DNA of 64,000 nt from Nocardia rosealba. Its GTDB lineage: Bacteria > Actinomycetota > Actinomycetes > Mycobacteriales > Mycobacteriaceae. Positions 33,461 to 41,994 of the stretch are shown here, in pieces. The stretch covers positions 1,087,145 through 1,151,144 of the forward strand of contig NZ_JAIWNA010000002.1 of assembly GCF_020216065.1 (NCBI RefSeq), written 5' to 3'. Position numbers and translations under genes: made by a program. Position 1 is the first letter of the stretch; every line of letters begins with the position of its first letter. The notes below the pieces were generated by a model that made no database searches, was not told the DNA's origin, and was given only the letters and a program-made list of their open reading frames with translations.

Positions 33461-34545
33461 ACCGCGACGACTTCCGGGCCGGGCTGCGGGCCTGGCTCGA
33501 CACCAACGACCTCTCCCCCGGCGCGCACCGATCGCTCGACGACCAGGTCGCGCAACTGGCGAGAGTGCGGCGCGCGCTCTACGACGCGGGCTGGATGCGC
33601 TACGGCTGGCCCGTCGAGGTCGGCGGGCTCGGTGGCAGGCCGGTGCTGCGGGCGATCCTCGGCGAGGAGGTCGCCGCACGCGATCTGGCCGAGCCGGGGA
33701 TCTTCTCGATGATCGAGGTCCTCGCCCCGACGATGATCTCCTACGCCCCACCGGAGTTGGCGGCGCGGATGGTGCCACGCCTGCTCAGTGGGCGTGAGCA
33801 ATGGTGTCAGGGATTCTCCGAACCGGGCTCGGGCAGCGATCTCGCCTCGTTGCGCACCAAGGCCGAGCGACGCGGTGAGCACTGGGTGATCTCGGGCCAG
33901 AAGGTGTGGACGAGCCTGGCCCAGTATGCGCAACGCTGTGTGCTGTTGACCCGCACCGGAATCGGGCACGACGGGATCACCGCGTTCTTCGTCGACATGG
34001 ACTCCCCCGGCATCACCGTGCGGCCGTTGCGCACGATGCACGGCATCGACGAGTTCGCCGAGGTGTACTTCGACGATGTGGTCGTGCCCGCCGACCGCAT
34101 GCTCGGCAGGCCGGGCGACGGGTGGCGGGTGGCGATGGATCTGCTTCCGCACGAACGCTCCACGTGCTTCTGGCATCGGATCGCCTACCTCTACACCCGG
34201 CTCGACCAGTTGCTCGCACAGGCGAGCGAACCCGACGATGCCGAACTCGGCGCCGTATATCTGGCGCTGCACACCGTGCGCTGCCGCTCGCTGGCCACCC
34301 AGGAGCGGCTCGACGCGGGCGCGGTACTCGGGCCGGAGACTTCGGTGGACAAGGTGCTGCTCGCGACCGCCGAACAGCACCTGTTCGACACCGTCCGCGA
34401 ACTGTTGCCCGGTGTCGTCGAACTCACCGATTCGCCGTGGCGCCCGGAGTTCCTGTACTCGCGGGCCGCGACGATCTACGGCGGCACCGCCGAGATCCAG
34501 CGCAACATCATTGCCCGGCGACTACTCGACCTGGGCAAGGAGTGA
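33457..34545 (+). CDS. acyl-CoA dehydrogenase, subunit type ending GGTAEIQ
   Basis: A 362-residue acyl-CoA dehydrogenase. It shows FSEPGSGSDLASLRTKAE, WVISGQKVWTSLAQYAQ and an end YGGTAEIQRNIIARRLL. It has no RxQFG segment in the C-terminal domain. The next gene (3 bp away) carries RVQFG but lacks this end, so the two should form one alpha2beta2 enzyme. GTG 33,457 overlaps the SnoaL-like stop by 4 nt. Confidence 0.9.
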   Translation: MNRDDFRAGLRAWLDTNDLSPGAHRSLDDQVAQLARVRRALYDAGWMRYGWPVEVGGLGGRPVLRAILGEEVAARDLAEPGIFSMIEVLAPTMISYAPPELAARMVPRLLSGREQWCQGFSEPGSGSDLASLRTKAERRGEHWVISGQKVWTSLAQYAQRCVLLTRTGIGHDGITAFFVDMDSPGITVRPLRTMHGIDEFAEVYFDDVVVPADRMLGRPGDGWRVAMDLLPHERSTCFWHRIAYLYTRLDQLLAQASEPDDAELGAVYLALHTVRCRSLATQERLDAGAVLGPETSVDKVLLATAEQHLFDTVRELLPGVVELTDSPWRPEFLYSRAATIYGGTAEIQRNIIARRLLDLGKE

Positions 34546-34548
34546 TTC

Positions 34549-35388
34549 ATGGATGCCGCCGATCTCGATCTGCTCGCCAGCACCCTGCGTGCGGCGATGA
34601 CCGGTCCGACAGGTGAGGACCTGTACGCCGCGCTCGTCGACCTCGGCTGGCACGAGATGCTCAGCGAGGCAGCCGATTCCACTGTACCGCTGGTGTTCCG
34701 GCTGCTCGGGGAGACAGGCGCGCACGCCCCGCTGCTCGACGACGTGATCCGCGCGCAGGGCAGCTACCAACTCCAGCACGCCGATCCGGCCGTCGACGAA
34801 GGTGGTGGTGAGCCGACCGGTGCCACCGGACCGCTCGCGCTGCCCTACGCCGGTGGGCGCTGGGTGCGCTGGGAGCAGACCACTCCGAAGGACGACAGCG
34901 AACTCCTCGATCCCGACCTGCCGTTGCGGGAGGTGTCGACGGGTGGTGCGGTTCCTCTCGCCGCGGGCCGGGTCGCGGTGGGTTGGTGGCTGACCGGTGC
35001 GAGCCGGGCGATGCTCACGCTCGCCCGGACACACGCGCTCGATCGCGTCCAATTCGGCCGTCCGATCGCCTCGTTCCAGGCCGTCCGGCACCGGCTCGCC
35101 GAAGCCTTCGTCGCCGTCGAAGGAGCCGAAGCCACCCTCACCGCCGCCACCGGCGATCTCGGTTCGGCGCTGGCCAAGGCCGCGGCGGGCCGGGCCGCGC
35201 TGGTGACGGCTCGGCACTGTCAGCAGACGCTCGGCGGTATCGGTTTCACCGCCGAGCACGCCTTGCACCGCCACATCCGGCGGGTACTGGTGCTCGACGG
35301 CTTGCTCGGCAGTTCCCGTGAACTCCTCCGCGAAGCCGGTGCGACCATCCGGGTCGCGGGCACGGCGCCACGGCTGGTGGGGCTGTGA
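34549..35388 (+). CDS. shortened acyl-CoA dehydrogenase subunit with RVQFG
   Basis: Only 279 residues, about 100 shorter than a full family member. The N-terminal helical domain and beta domain are strongly reduced and lack the usual FAD/substrate motifs. The C-terminal domain keeps ALDRVQFGRPIASFQAVRHRLAEA and QQTLGGIGFTAEHALHRHIRR. Predicted FAD-completing partner of the 33,457-34,545 product. Its stop overlaps the TetR GTG (GTGA). Confidence 0.87.
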   Translation: MDAADLDLLASTLRAAMTGPTGEDLYAALVDLGWHEMLSEAADSTVPLVFRLLGETGAHAPLLDDVIRAQGSYQLQHADPAVDEGGGEPTGATGPLALPYAGGRWVRWEQTTPKDDSELLDPDLPLREVSTGGAVPLAAGRVAVGWWLTGASRAMLTLARTHALDRVQFGRPIASFQAVRHRLAEAFVAVEGAEATLTAATGDLGSALAKAAAGRAALVTARHCQQTLGGIGFTAEHALHRHIRRVLVLDGLLGSSRELLREAGATIRVAGTAPRLVGL

Positions 35389-35960
35389 GCGAGCGGGTGC
35401 AGCGATTTCTGGATGCGGCGCTGGCGATCATCGGTGAGAACGGCAGCACGGATTTCACCGTGCAGGAGGTGGTCGAGCGTTCACACCAGTCGCTGCGCAC
35501 CTTCTATCTGCAGTTCGACGGCAAGAACGCGCTGCTGCTCGCCCTGCTGGAGAACGCCCTCGGCAAGGCGGCCGACCGGATCCGGGCCGCCGTCGCGGCC
35601 GAACCGGATCCGCTCGGGCGGCTCGCGGTCGCCGTGCGGCTGCTGTTCGCGTTGTGCCGCGACGATCCGGGCGGGCGGGATCCGCTGTTCACCGATTTCG
35701 CGCCGCGGCTGCTCGTCACCCATCCCGCCCACGTCGAAGCCGCGCACGCCCCGCTGCTCGGCCTCTTCGTCGATCTGGTCGGCGACGCCGCCGCGGCGGG
35801 CGCACTGCGGCCCGGCCTGAATCCCCGCCGGATCGCGGCGATCACGATGCAGACCGTCATGTTCACCGCGCAGGCCGACGGCGCCGACGAGTCCTCGCTC
35901 ACGCCCGAGGAAGTCTGGGAATTCTGCACATCCGGTGTCAGCACTGCGGCGAGAATGTAG
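35385..35960 (+). CDS. TetR-family transcriptional regulator 2
   Basis: A 191-residue TetR regulator, a close relative of the one at 8975. The DNA-binding part FTVQEVVERSHQSLRTFYLQF differs at few positions, followed by DGKNALLLALLENALGKAADR. It lacks the basic N-terminal extension of TetR 1. GTG 35,385 overlaps the dehydrogenase stop, so the regulator is made as the last gene of the operon it probably controls (feedback). The perfect half-site GAGAAT begins inside its last codons (35,952). Confidence 0.88.
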   Translation: MSERVQRFLDAALAIIGENGSTDFTVQEVVERSHQSLRTFYLQFDGKNALLLALLENALGKAADRIRAAVAAEPDPLGRLAVAVRLLFALCRDDPGGRDPLFTDFAPRLLVTHPAHVEAAHAPLLGLFVDLVGDAAAAGALRPGLNPRRIAAITMQTVMFTAQADGADESSLTPEEVWEFCTSGVSTAARM

Positions 35961-35988
35961 TTCTCTCCGGGAGAGAATATCAATTACA
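35952..35988. promoter_or_regulatory. operator pair, 22-bp pitch, before thioesterase gene
   Basis: Site 1 at 35,952-35,966 (GAGAATGTAGTTCTC) has one mismatch and overlaps the TetR 2 stop codon. A second perfect half GAGAAT starts at 35,974, 22 bp on. TTCTCTCC and GGAGAGAA (35,962-35,978) form an extra 8-1-8 palindrome. Lies 31 bp upstream of the ATG at 35,997. Confidence 0.7.
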
Positions 35989-35996
35989 CTGAATGT

Positions 35997-36866
35997 ATGG
36001 ACGATCTCTGGAACCCCCTGCTCGAATGCCTGGACCTGCGCCCTCCGGAATCCGACACCGGCACAATGGATCTCCCGCCTGGCCTTTTCGACGGGGTCCA
36101 TCTGCCCCTCACCTATCGCAGACTGTTCGGCGGGCAGATCCTGGGGCAATTCGTCCGCGCGGCGGAGCTCGCCTGCCCGGACAAGACGGTGAAATCGATC
36201 CACACCCTGTTCGCCAAGGAGGGCCGTTACGACGAGCCGCTCCGGTACGAGGTGGCCCGTCTGCACGAAGGCCGCTCGTTCGCGAGCCTGGCGATCACCG
36301 CCACGCAATCCGGGCGGCTCGTCGCCGGCGCCTCGGTGTCCATGCACATCGAGGAGGATGGTCCGCAGCACCAGCGGGTCGACGGCATCGCCGCCCTGCC
36401 CGGCCCCGAGCACCGGGTACGCTTCGACCTGCTGCCGTGGGAGACCCGCGCCGTCGCCGACCTCGACGCCACCACAGCGGAACCACCCGAGTACGAATTC
36501 TGGATGCGCACACCGGAAGTCGGCGTCGAACTCGCCGCCGCGCTCACCGCCTACGCCACCGACCTGACCCTGATCGGCACCGCCCTTCGCCCGTTCGAGG
36601 GCGTGAATCAGCGCGGCAACGGCACGGTGTTCACCTCCGCCGTCACCGCTCACACCCTGTGGTTCCACCGTCCGTTCCGCACCGACGACTGGCTGCTGCT
36701 GCGTCAGCACAGCCCGCTGCTGGCCCGGGGTCGCTGTTTCGGTCGTGGCGACGTGCTCACCGCGGCAGGCGAACTCGTGGCGTCGTTCGCACAGGAAGCG
36801 CTCCTGCGTTTCGACAGTGCTGCCGCACAACAGTTTTCGCCGGAGAGTGCGGCACAGTCCGTGTGA
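35997..36866 (+). CDS. tesB: acyl-CoA thioesterase II (TesB-like)
   Basis: A 289-residue double-hotdog thioesterase: LYRRLFGGQILGQF-type start (TYRRLFGGQILGQFVRAAE), IHTLFAKEGRYDEPLRYEV, ending LLARGRCFGRGDVL and VASFAQEALLR. It hydrolyses acyl-CoAs and may release CoA when intermediates accumulate. Monocistronic under its own operator pair. It meets the convergent meaB gene after 10 bp. Confidence 0.9.
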   Translation: MDDLWNPLLECLDLRPPESDTGTMDLPPGLFDGVHLPLTYRRLFGGQILGQFVRAAELACPDKTVKSIHTLFAKEGRYDEPLRYEVARLHEGRSFASLAITATQSGRLVAGASVSMHIEEDGPQHQRVDGIAALPGPEHRVRFDLLPWETRAVADLDATTAEPPEYEFWMRTPEVGVELAAALTAYATDLTLIGTALRPFEGVNQRGNGTVFTSAVTAHTLWFHRPFRTDDWLLLRQHSPLLARGRCFGRGDVLTAAGELVASFAQEALLRFDSAAAQQFSPESAAQSV

Positions 36867-36876
36867 GGACGACCGG

Positions 36877-37761
36877 TCACCGATCCTGGTCTACGGCGGC
36901 GGCCAGCAACAGCTCGGCCGCACTGTAGGCATCGTCACGACCCGTCGCGACGGCGGTGGCGAGTTCGTCCAGACCCGGATGGGCCCGCAGCCGCGACTGC
37001 GCGAGGGACAGAATCTGCGCGCGCGCCCGTGCGGCACCCCGCGCGGCGGAATCGGCGCGGTGATGGGCGTCGATCGCGTCGAACAACGCCTCGATCCCGG
37101 TGCCGCGCGCGGCGATCAGCTGCAGGATGGGCAGTCCGGTCTCCAAATGGAGTTCCCGGGCGGTTTGCTCAGCCCCGTCGCGGTCGGCCTTGTTCACAAC
37201 CAGGATGTCGGCGACCTCGAGCAGGCCCGCCTTGGCGGCCTGAATCGCGTCTCCCGCACCGGGATTGAGGATCACCACCGCCGGGTCGGCGACCGCGGCG
37301 ATCTCGATCTCGGACTGCCCGACCCCGACGGTCTCCACCAGGATCACGTCGTAGCCAAGCGCACCGAGCAACCGGATCGCCGCGGGCACCGCGGCCGCGA
37401 GCCCGCCGAGGTGCCCGCGCGCGGCCACCGAGCGGATCAGCACTCCCGGGTCGCCGATATGCGCGGCCATCCGGATGCGATCACCCAGTAGCGCACCACC
37501 GCTGTAGGGCGAGGAGGGATCGACGGCGAGCACCGCCACGCGCAAACCCCGCGCACGATAGCCGGTGACCAGCGCCGCGACGGTGGTGGACTTGCCGACG
37601 CCCGGTGGCCCGGTCAGCCCGATCACCCGCACCGGCACCGGCTCGAGTTCGGTGAGCACCTGCGCGCGTCGTGAGCTCTCCACCAGGCTCAGCAGCCGCC
37701 CTGCCGCGCGCACCGAACCGGTGCGCGCCAGCTCGATCAGCTCGGCGATGTCCTCGGGCAT
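36877..37761 (-). CDS. meaB: MeaB/ArgK-type GTPase, chaperone of B12-dependent mutase
   Basis: A 294-residue G3E GTPase. Walker A GPPGVGKST is at about 51-59, followed by DPSSPYSGGALLGDRIRM, the switch segment VETVGVGQSEIE and the base motif NKAD. It loads adenosylcobalamin and protects acyl-CoA mutases. It sits at the end of the ligase/dehydrogenase operon, 7.7 kb from the mutase genes rather than next to them. A mutase at 45,483 is its likely client. Confidence 0.92.
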   Translation of the reverse strand: MPEDIAELIELARTGSVRAAGRLLSLVESSRRAQVLTELEPVPVRVIGLTGPPGVGKSTTVAALVTGYRARGLRVAVLAVDPSSPYSGGALLGDRIRMAAHIGDPGVLIRSVAARGHLGGLAAAVPAAIRLLGALGYDVILVETVGVGQSEIEIAAVADPAVVILNPGAGDAIQAAKAGLLEVADILVVNKADRDGAEQTARELHLETGLPILQLIAARGTGIEALFDAIDAHHRADSAARGAARARAQILSLAQSRLRAHPGLDELATAVATGRDDAYSAAELLLAAAVDQDR

Positions 37762-37770
37762 TGGGCTTCG

Positions 37771-38538
37771 CTATTTCTTTCCGGCCGTGAGGCGTTCGAT
37801 GGTCGCGTGGAAGTCGGCGGTCTGGAACGACAGGTCCTCGGCGGTGGTCGCGTAGTCGAGACTGGCGAGCACCGCGCGTTCCAGATGCAGGTTCAGCAGG
37901 CGCTTGGTGCTCTCCACCGCCTGCCTCGGCAACGCGAGCATGCGCTCGGCGCAGGCCAGAGCTTCGGCCATCGGGTCGGCCACCACGTGATTGACCAACC
38001 CCATCTCCTTGGCCCGTTCGGCCGGAATACGCGCACCCGTCAGCGCGAATTCCTTGGCGAAGAGCAGGCTGGTGTGCAGCGGCCAGGTGAGCGGGCCACC
38101 GTCGGCCGCGACCAGCCCGACCTGGACGTGCGGGTCGGCCAGATACGCCGTCTCGGCGATATAGACGATGTCGCTGAGCGAGACCAGGCTGCAACCGAGG
38201 CCGACCGCCGGACCGTTGACCGCCGCGATCACCGGAACGCGACAGCGCACCATGCCGAGCACGATGTCGCGGCCGTGCGCGATCGTCTTCGCCCGCAGCT
38301 CGGCGTCGCGGCTCAGCTCGGCGAGATAACCGAAGTCACCACCCGCCGAGAAGGCCTTCCCGCTGCCCGTGAGAATCGCGACGCGGGCGTCGCGGTCCTC
38401 GCCGAGGCGCGGCCACAGGTGGGCCAGACCGGTGTGCAGATCGTCGTTGACGGCGTTGAGGGCGTCGGGGCGGTTCAGCGTGATGATCCGCAGCGGCCCC
38501 TCGGCCCGGACGTCGATCTCGACGGGCAGGTCATACAT
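37771..38538 (-). CDS. enoyl-CoA hydratase/isomerase family protein
   Basis: A 255-residue crotonase. It has GKAFSAGGDFGYL and GPAVGLGCSLVSLSDIVYI. The first catalytic Glu is missing (GLGCSLVSLSD) and the second region is DPHVQVGLVAADGG without Glu. The oxyanion hole is kept, so a crotonase reaction other than simple hydration is likely. Sits 2 bp after the dehydrogenase and 9 bp before meaB. Confidence 0.86.
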   Translation of the reverse strand: MYDLPVEIDVRAEGPLRIITLNRPDALNAVNDDLHTGLAHLWPRLGEDRDARVAILTGSGKAFSAGGDFGYLAELSRDAELRAKTIAHGRDIVLGMVRCRVPVIAAVNGPAVGLGCSLVSLSDIVYIAETAYLADPHVQVGLVAADGGPLTWPLHTSLLFAKEFALTGARIPAERAKEMGLVNHVVADPMAEALACAERMLALPRQAVESTKRLLNLHLERAVLASLDYATTAEDLSFQTADFHATIERLTAGKK

Positions 38539-38540
38539 GG

Positions 38541-39629
38541 TCAGGCTCCCAATCCGAGAATGCGCGAGGCGATGATGTTCTTCTGAATCTGTTCGGTGCC
38601 ACCCATCACGCTCTGCGCGCGGCTGTAGAGGTAGGCACCGAGCAGGTCGGGGTCACGGGTGCCACCGACCGCGAGGGCCGCGTGGCCGACGGACTGTTCC
38701 ACCCAGGTCATGAGCAATTTGTCGAGCGAGCCCTCCGGCCCGTGCGAGACACCGTCGAGCTGTTCGGACAGCCTGCGGCGCACATGCAGGCGCAGCATCT
38801 CGGTCTGCACCACGGCCCAGGCCAGCTCGGCGGGCAGCGCGCCGGTGGTGCGCGCCGCGAGCCGGCGCACGAGTTTGCCATAGCGGGCGGTGTAGCCGAG
38901 CGTCGACGGCTCGCGCTCGTGCCCGACCACTGTCATCGCCACCGCCCAGCCGTCGCCGGGCGCACCGACCATCTGATCGGCGGGCACGCGGGCGCCGTCG
39001 AACTGCACCTGGCCGAACTCGGTGGTGATCCCGCTCATCATCCGCAGCGGCAGCTGCCGCACGCCGGGCTGCTTCATCGAGACCACGAAGGCCGAGATGC
39101 CTTTGTGCCGTGGCACGTCGGAATCGGTGCGCGCCAGCAGCAGGCACCAGTCGGCCACATCGGAGTAGCTCGTCCAGATCTTGTGTCCCCGAAGGACATA
39201 CGAATCACCTTCGCGGGTGGCGGTGGTCCGCAGCGACGCCAGATCGGAGCCGGCCTCCGGTTCGCTGAACCCCTGGCACCAGCGCTGGGTGCCGTCGATC
39301 ATCCCGGGTAGGAATCGACGGCACAGTTCGGCGTCGGCGTGCCTGCCGAGCCCCTGGATCAGGTAGCCGAGGCTGGGCCGGGGTGGCGCACCGGCCCGCG
39401 CCAGTTCTTCGTCGAGGATCACGTCGTAGACCGGCGGAAGGTCATGGCCGCCGTATTCGCTGGGCCAGGACAACCCGAAGAACCCGGCCGAATACAGCGC
39501 CCGGTGCCATTTCCCCTGGGTAGCCCAGTATTCGTCGCCGGAGGTCGGGAACTGCCCGGCGACCTCGGCCAGCCAGCCGCGCAGCCGATCGCGGAATCGC
39601 GCTTCCTCGGGCGAATCACGAAAGTCCAC
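38541..39629 (-). CDS. acyl-CoA dehydrogenase, subunit type ending GGTEQIQ
   Basis: A 362-residue acyl-CoA dehydrogenase. It shows WPSEYGGHDLPP, FSEPEAGSDLASLRTTA, LRGHKIWTSYSDVADW and the end VMGGTEQIQKNIIASRILGLG. It lacks RxQFG; the upstream gene (14-nt overlap) supplies RVQYG. GTG 39,629 follows GGAGA and is preferred to a longer frame reaching 39,860 inside the partner gene. Third dehydrogenase pair of the locus. Confidence 0.9.
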   Translation of the reverse strand: MDFRDSPEEARFRDRLRGWLAEVAGQFPTSGDEYWATQGKWHRALYSAGFFGLSWPSEYGGHDLPPVYDVILDEELARAGAPPRPSLGYLIQGLGRHADAELCRRFLPGMIDGTQRWCQGFSEPEAGSDLASLRTTATREGDSYVLRGHKIWTSYSDVADWCLLLARTDSDVPRHKGISAFVVSMKQPGVRQLPLRMMSGITTEFGQVQFDGARVPADQMVGAPGDGWAVAMTVVGHEREPSTLGYTARYGKLVRRLAARTTGALPAELAWAVVQTEMLRLHVRRRLSEQLDGVSHGPEGSLDKLLMTWVEQSVGHAALAVGGTRDPDLLGAYLYSRAQSVMGGTEQIQKNIIASRILGLGA

Positions 39630-40518
39630 TGTCGATCTCCTCCAGGCTCGTGGCGAACAGCTCGGTGGAGGCGAGCGCCCGCCGTAGGTACAAGTGCGCC
39701 AGGCACTCCCAGGTGTTTCCGATCCCGCCGTGCACCTGCACCGCCGTCTCGCAGACCGTGCGCGCCGCGCGGGCGCAGTACAGCTTGGCGATGACGGCCG
39801 CCCGCACCGCCTCGTCGGGAGACAGCTCGTCGACCGCCCACGCCGCGTGCCGCAGCACACTCACCGAGCCCTCGATCAGCGCCAGACCCTCGGCCAGCAG
39901 ATGCGCTACCGCCTGATGGGAGCCGATCGGCTTGCCGTACTGCACACGGACTTTCGCGTACTCGGTGGCGAGCGCGTGGGCTCCGCGTGCGGCGCCGACC
40001 AGGTCCGCGCAGGTGGCGACCAGCGCGAGCGATCGCCATTGCGCGGCCTGGGCCGGGGACAACTCGGCGAGCAGGGTCGGTGCGCCCGTCAGTTCGGCTT
40101 CGGGCCGGGTCGGATCGGCATCGGTGGCGACCGGGCCGATCGCGCTCGACCAGATGGTTTCCTCCCGCAGCACCAGGGCGTGGGTGCTGCCGCGGGCATC
40201 GACCGCGCGACCATCGACGGCGACCGTGCACAGCGCGTCATCGGCTGACGTGGGCCGGATGTCGTCGACCAGCACCGGGCCGAGGAACGCCACGTCGACC
40301 AGCCCGCGGCCGAATTCTTCGGCCACGATCGCGACTTCGACACCGGAGGCGCCGTCGGAGCGCAGCGCGCGCCATCCGGTCCGCGCGACCGCCTTGTCGA
40401 GCCGCTCGACGCGCGCCTCGTCGGCGAGGTCGTGCACGGTGCCGGGGCCGAGGTCGGCGGCCAGGTCGGCGGCGGCATCGCGCAACTGCCGCTGTTCAGA
40501 GGTCAGCCGGACGTCCAT
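39616..40518 (-). CDS. acyl-CoA dehydrogenase, shortened subunit with RVQYG
   Basis: A 300-residue subunit with a reduced N-terminal half. The C-terminal domain has YAKVRVQYGKPIGSHQAVAH, AVQVHGGIGNTWECLAHLYLRRA, but no GGTxEIQ end. Predicted partner of the 38,541-39,629 product. Overlaps the end of the ligase gene by 23 nt. Confidence 0.88.
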   Translation of the reverse strand: MDVRLTSEQRQLRDAAADLAADLGPGTVHDLADEARVERLDKAVARTGWRALRSDGASGVEVAIVAEEFGRGLVDVAFLGPVLVDDIRPTSADDALCTVAVDGRAVDARGSTHALVLREETIWSSAIGPVATDADPTRPEAELTGAPTLLAELSPAQAAQWRSLALVATCADLVGAARGAHALATEYAKVRVQYGKPIGSHQAVAHLLAEGLALIEGSVSVLRHAAWAVDELSPDEAVRAAVIAKLYCARAARTVCETAVQVHGGIGNTWECLAHLYLRRALASTELFATSLEEIDSGLS

Positions 40519-41899
40519 GACGCTCCTTCAGTTCTCGGCGCAGCACCTTGCCCGAAGGCAGACGCGGGATTTCGGGGACGAACACCACTCGGCGCGGACG
40601 CTTGTACGAGGCGAGGCGGGTGCCGACCAGGTCGACGAGTTCCTCGGCGGTGACCGCGCCGTCGACGAGCACAGCGGCGACGATCTGTTCGCCGTCGGCG
40701 GCGTCGGGTTCACCGAACACCGCGCAGTCCAGGACCGCCGGATGACTGTGCAGCACGGATTCGACCTCGGCGGGCGCGACCTGGAAACCGCGCACCTTGA
40801 TCATCTCCTTGAGCCGGTCGGTGATCCGTAGCCAACCGTCGCTGTCCAGGTAGCCGACGTCGCCGGTCCGGTACCAACCGTCGGCGTACGCGGCCGCAGT
40901 GGACTCCTCGGGCAGATACCCGGCCATCAACGATGGTGAGCGGGCCTGGATTTCGCCGATCTCGCCGGGTTCGACCTCGGCTCCGGTAATCGTCGAGACC
41001 ACCCGGATCTCGACGCCCGGCACGGGTCGGCCGACGCTGTCCAATCGTGCGCCGTCGAGCGGGTTGCAGGCGATCACCGGGAGCTCACTGGCACCGTAGG
41101 CGGGCACCCAGCCCACGCCGGTGCGACGGGTGACCGTCTCCGCGACACTCGCCGTCACCGGGGTGGCACCCCACATGATGTAGCGCAGCGAGGACAGGTC
41201 GTAGGACTCCAGGTCGGGGTGGGCGGCCAGCGCGAGCGCGATGGGGGCCACCGCCATCTCCACCGTGATCCGGTCGGCCTCGATGTGGCGCAGCATCCGG
41301 TCCAGCTCGAAACGGCGATGCAGCCGCACCCACGCACCGGTGCGCAGCGCGAGCACGATATTGAGCAGACCGAGGATGTGCGAAGGCGGTGTCACGATCT
41401 GGATGCGGTCCTCGGCCCCGAATCCGAGTGCCGTGCGCCAGTGCCGCACCGCCGCGTCGAAGGATGCGTGCGTGTGCCGGACTGCCTTCGGCAAACCCGT
41501 TGTGCCGGAACTGAAGACGAGCACCGCATCCGACTCCGGCGCAGGCGGTGCAAAGCTCGTCGAGCCGGGTGCGATGGGCCGGTCGAGCGAGAGCATGGGC
41601 ATCGCCTCGGCCAGCACCGGCTGATCGCCGACAGCGTGGGCGGGTCGGGTGACGGCCAGCGCGTGCCGCACGTCGTCGCGTTTCCACGCCGGGCTCAGCA
41701 GCACCACCGCCGCACCGGTCAGCCAGATCGCACCGACCGCGACCACGAACTCCGGCCGGTTCGAGGACATCAGCGCGACTCGATCACCCTGGCGCACACC
41801 ACGTTCGGTCAGCGTCTCGGCCAGTCCGGCGGTCAGCGCGTCGAGTTCGGCGTGGGTGTAGTGCCGATCGTCGAAACTCAGCGCGATCCGGTCGTTCAT
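40496..41899 (-). CDS. AMP-forming acyl-CoA ligase 3
   Basis: A 467-residue ligase. P-loop LVFSSGTTGLPKAVRHTH, PAYGASELPV, the hinge LRITDRLKEMIKVRGFQVAP typical of 4-coumarate-ligase-like enzymes, and the C-terminal Lys in RLPSGKVLRREL. First gene of the operon ligase, dehydrogenase pair, hydratase, meaB. Its promoter lies in the 95-bp gap with the perfect operator at 41,943. Confidence 0.9.
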   Translation of the reverse strand: MNDRIALSFDDRHYTHAELDALTAGLAETLTERGVRQGDRVALMSSNRPEFVVAVGAIWLTGAAVVLLSPAWKRDDVRHALAVTRPAHAVGDQPVLAEAMPMLSLDRPIAPGSTSFAPPAPESDAVLVFSSGTTGLPKAVRHTHASFDAAVRHWRTALGFGAEDRIQIVTPPSHILGLLNIVLALRTGAWVRLHRRFELDRMLRHIEADRITVEMAVAPIALALAAHPDLESYDLSSLRYIMWGATPVTASVAETVTRRTGVGWVPAYGASELPVIACNPLDGARLDSVGRPVPGVEIRVVSTITGAEVEPGEIGEIQARSPSLMAGYLPEESTAAAYADGWYRTGDVGYLDSDGWLRITDRLKEMIKVRGFQVAPAEVESVLHSHPAVLDCAVFGEPDAADGEQIVAAVLVDGAVTAEELVDLVGTRLASYKRPRRVVFVPEIPRLPSGKVLRRELKERHGRPADL

Positions 41900-41920
41900 C
41901 TCGCCTCCACGGCCGGGATT

Positions 41921-41979
41921 GAGAAGATCCCATCTCGCGAGAGAGAATAGTATTCTCTTTCCATAAGAATCTTCATACC
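41921..41979. promoter_or_regulatory. triple operator array centred on a perfect palindrome
   Basis: The central site 41,943-41,957 (GAGAATAGTATTCTC) is perfect and extends to 7-3-7 (41,942-41,958). Left half-sites with one mismatch lie exactly 22 bp away on both sides: GAGAAG at 41,921 and AAGAAT at 41,965. Divergent gap between ligase 3 and the reductase. Confidence 0.75.
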
Positions 41980-41994
41980 AGAAGGAGCCGGTCC

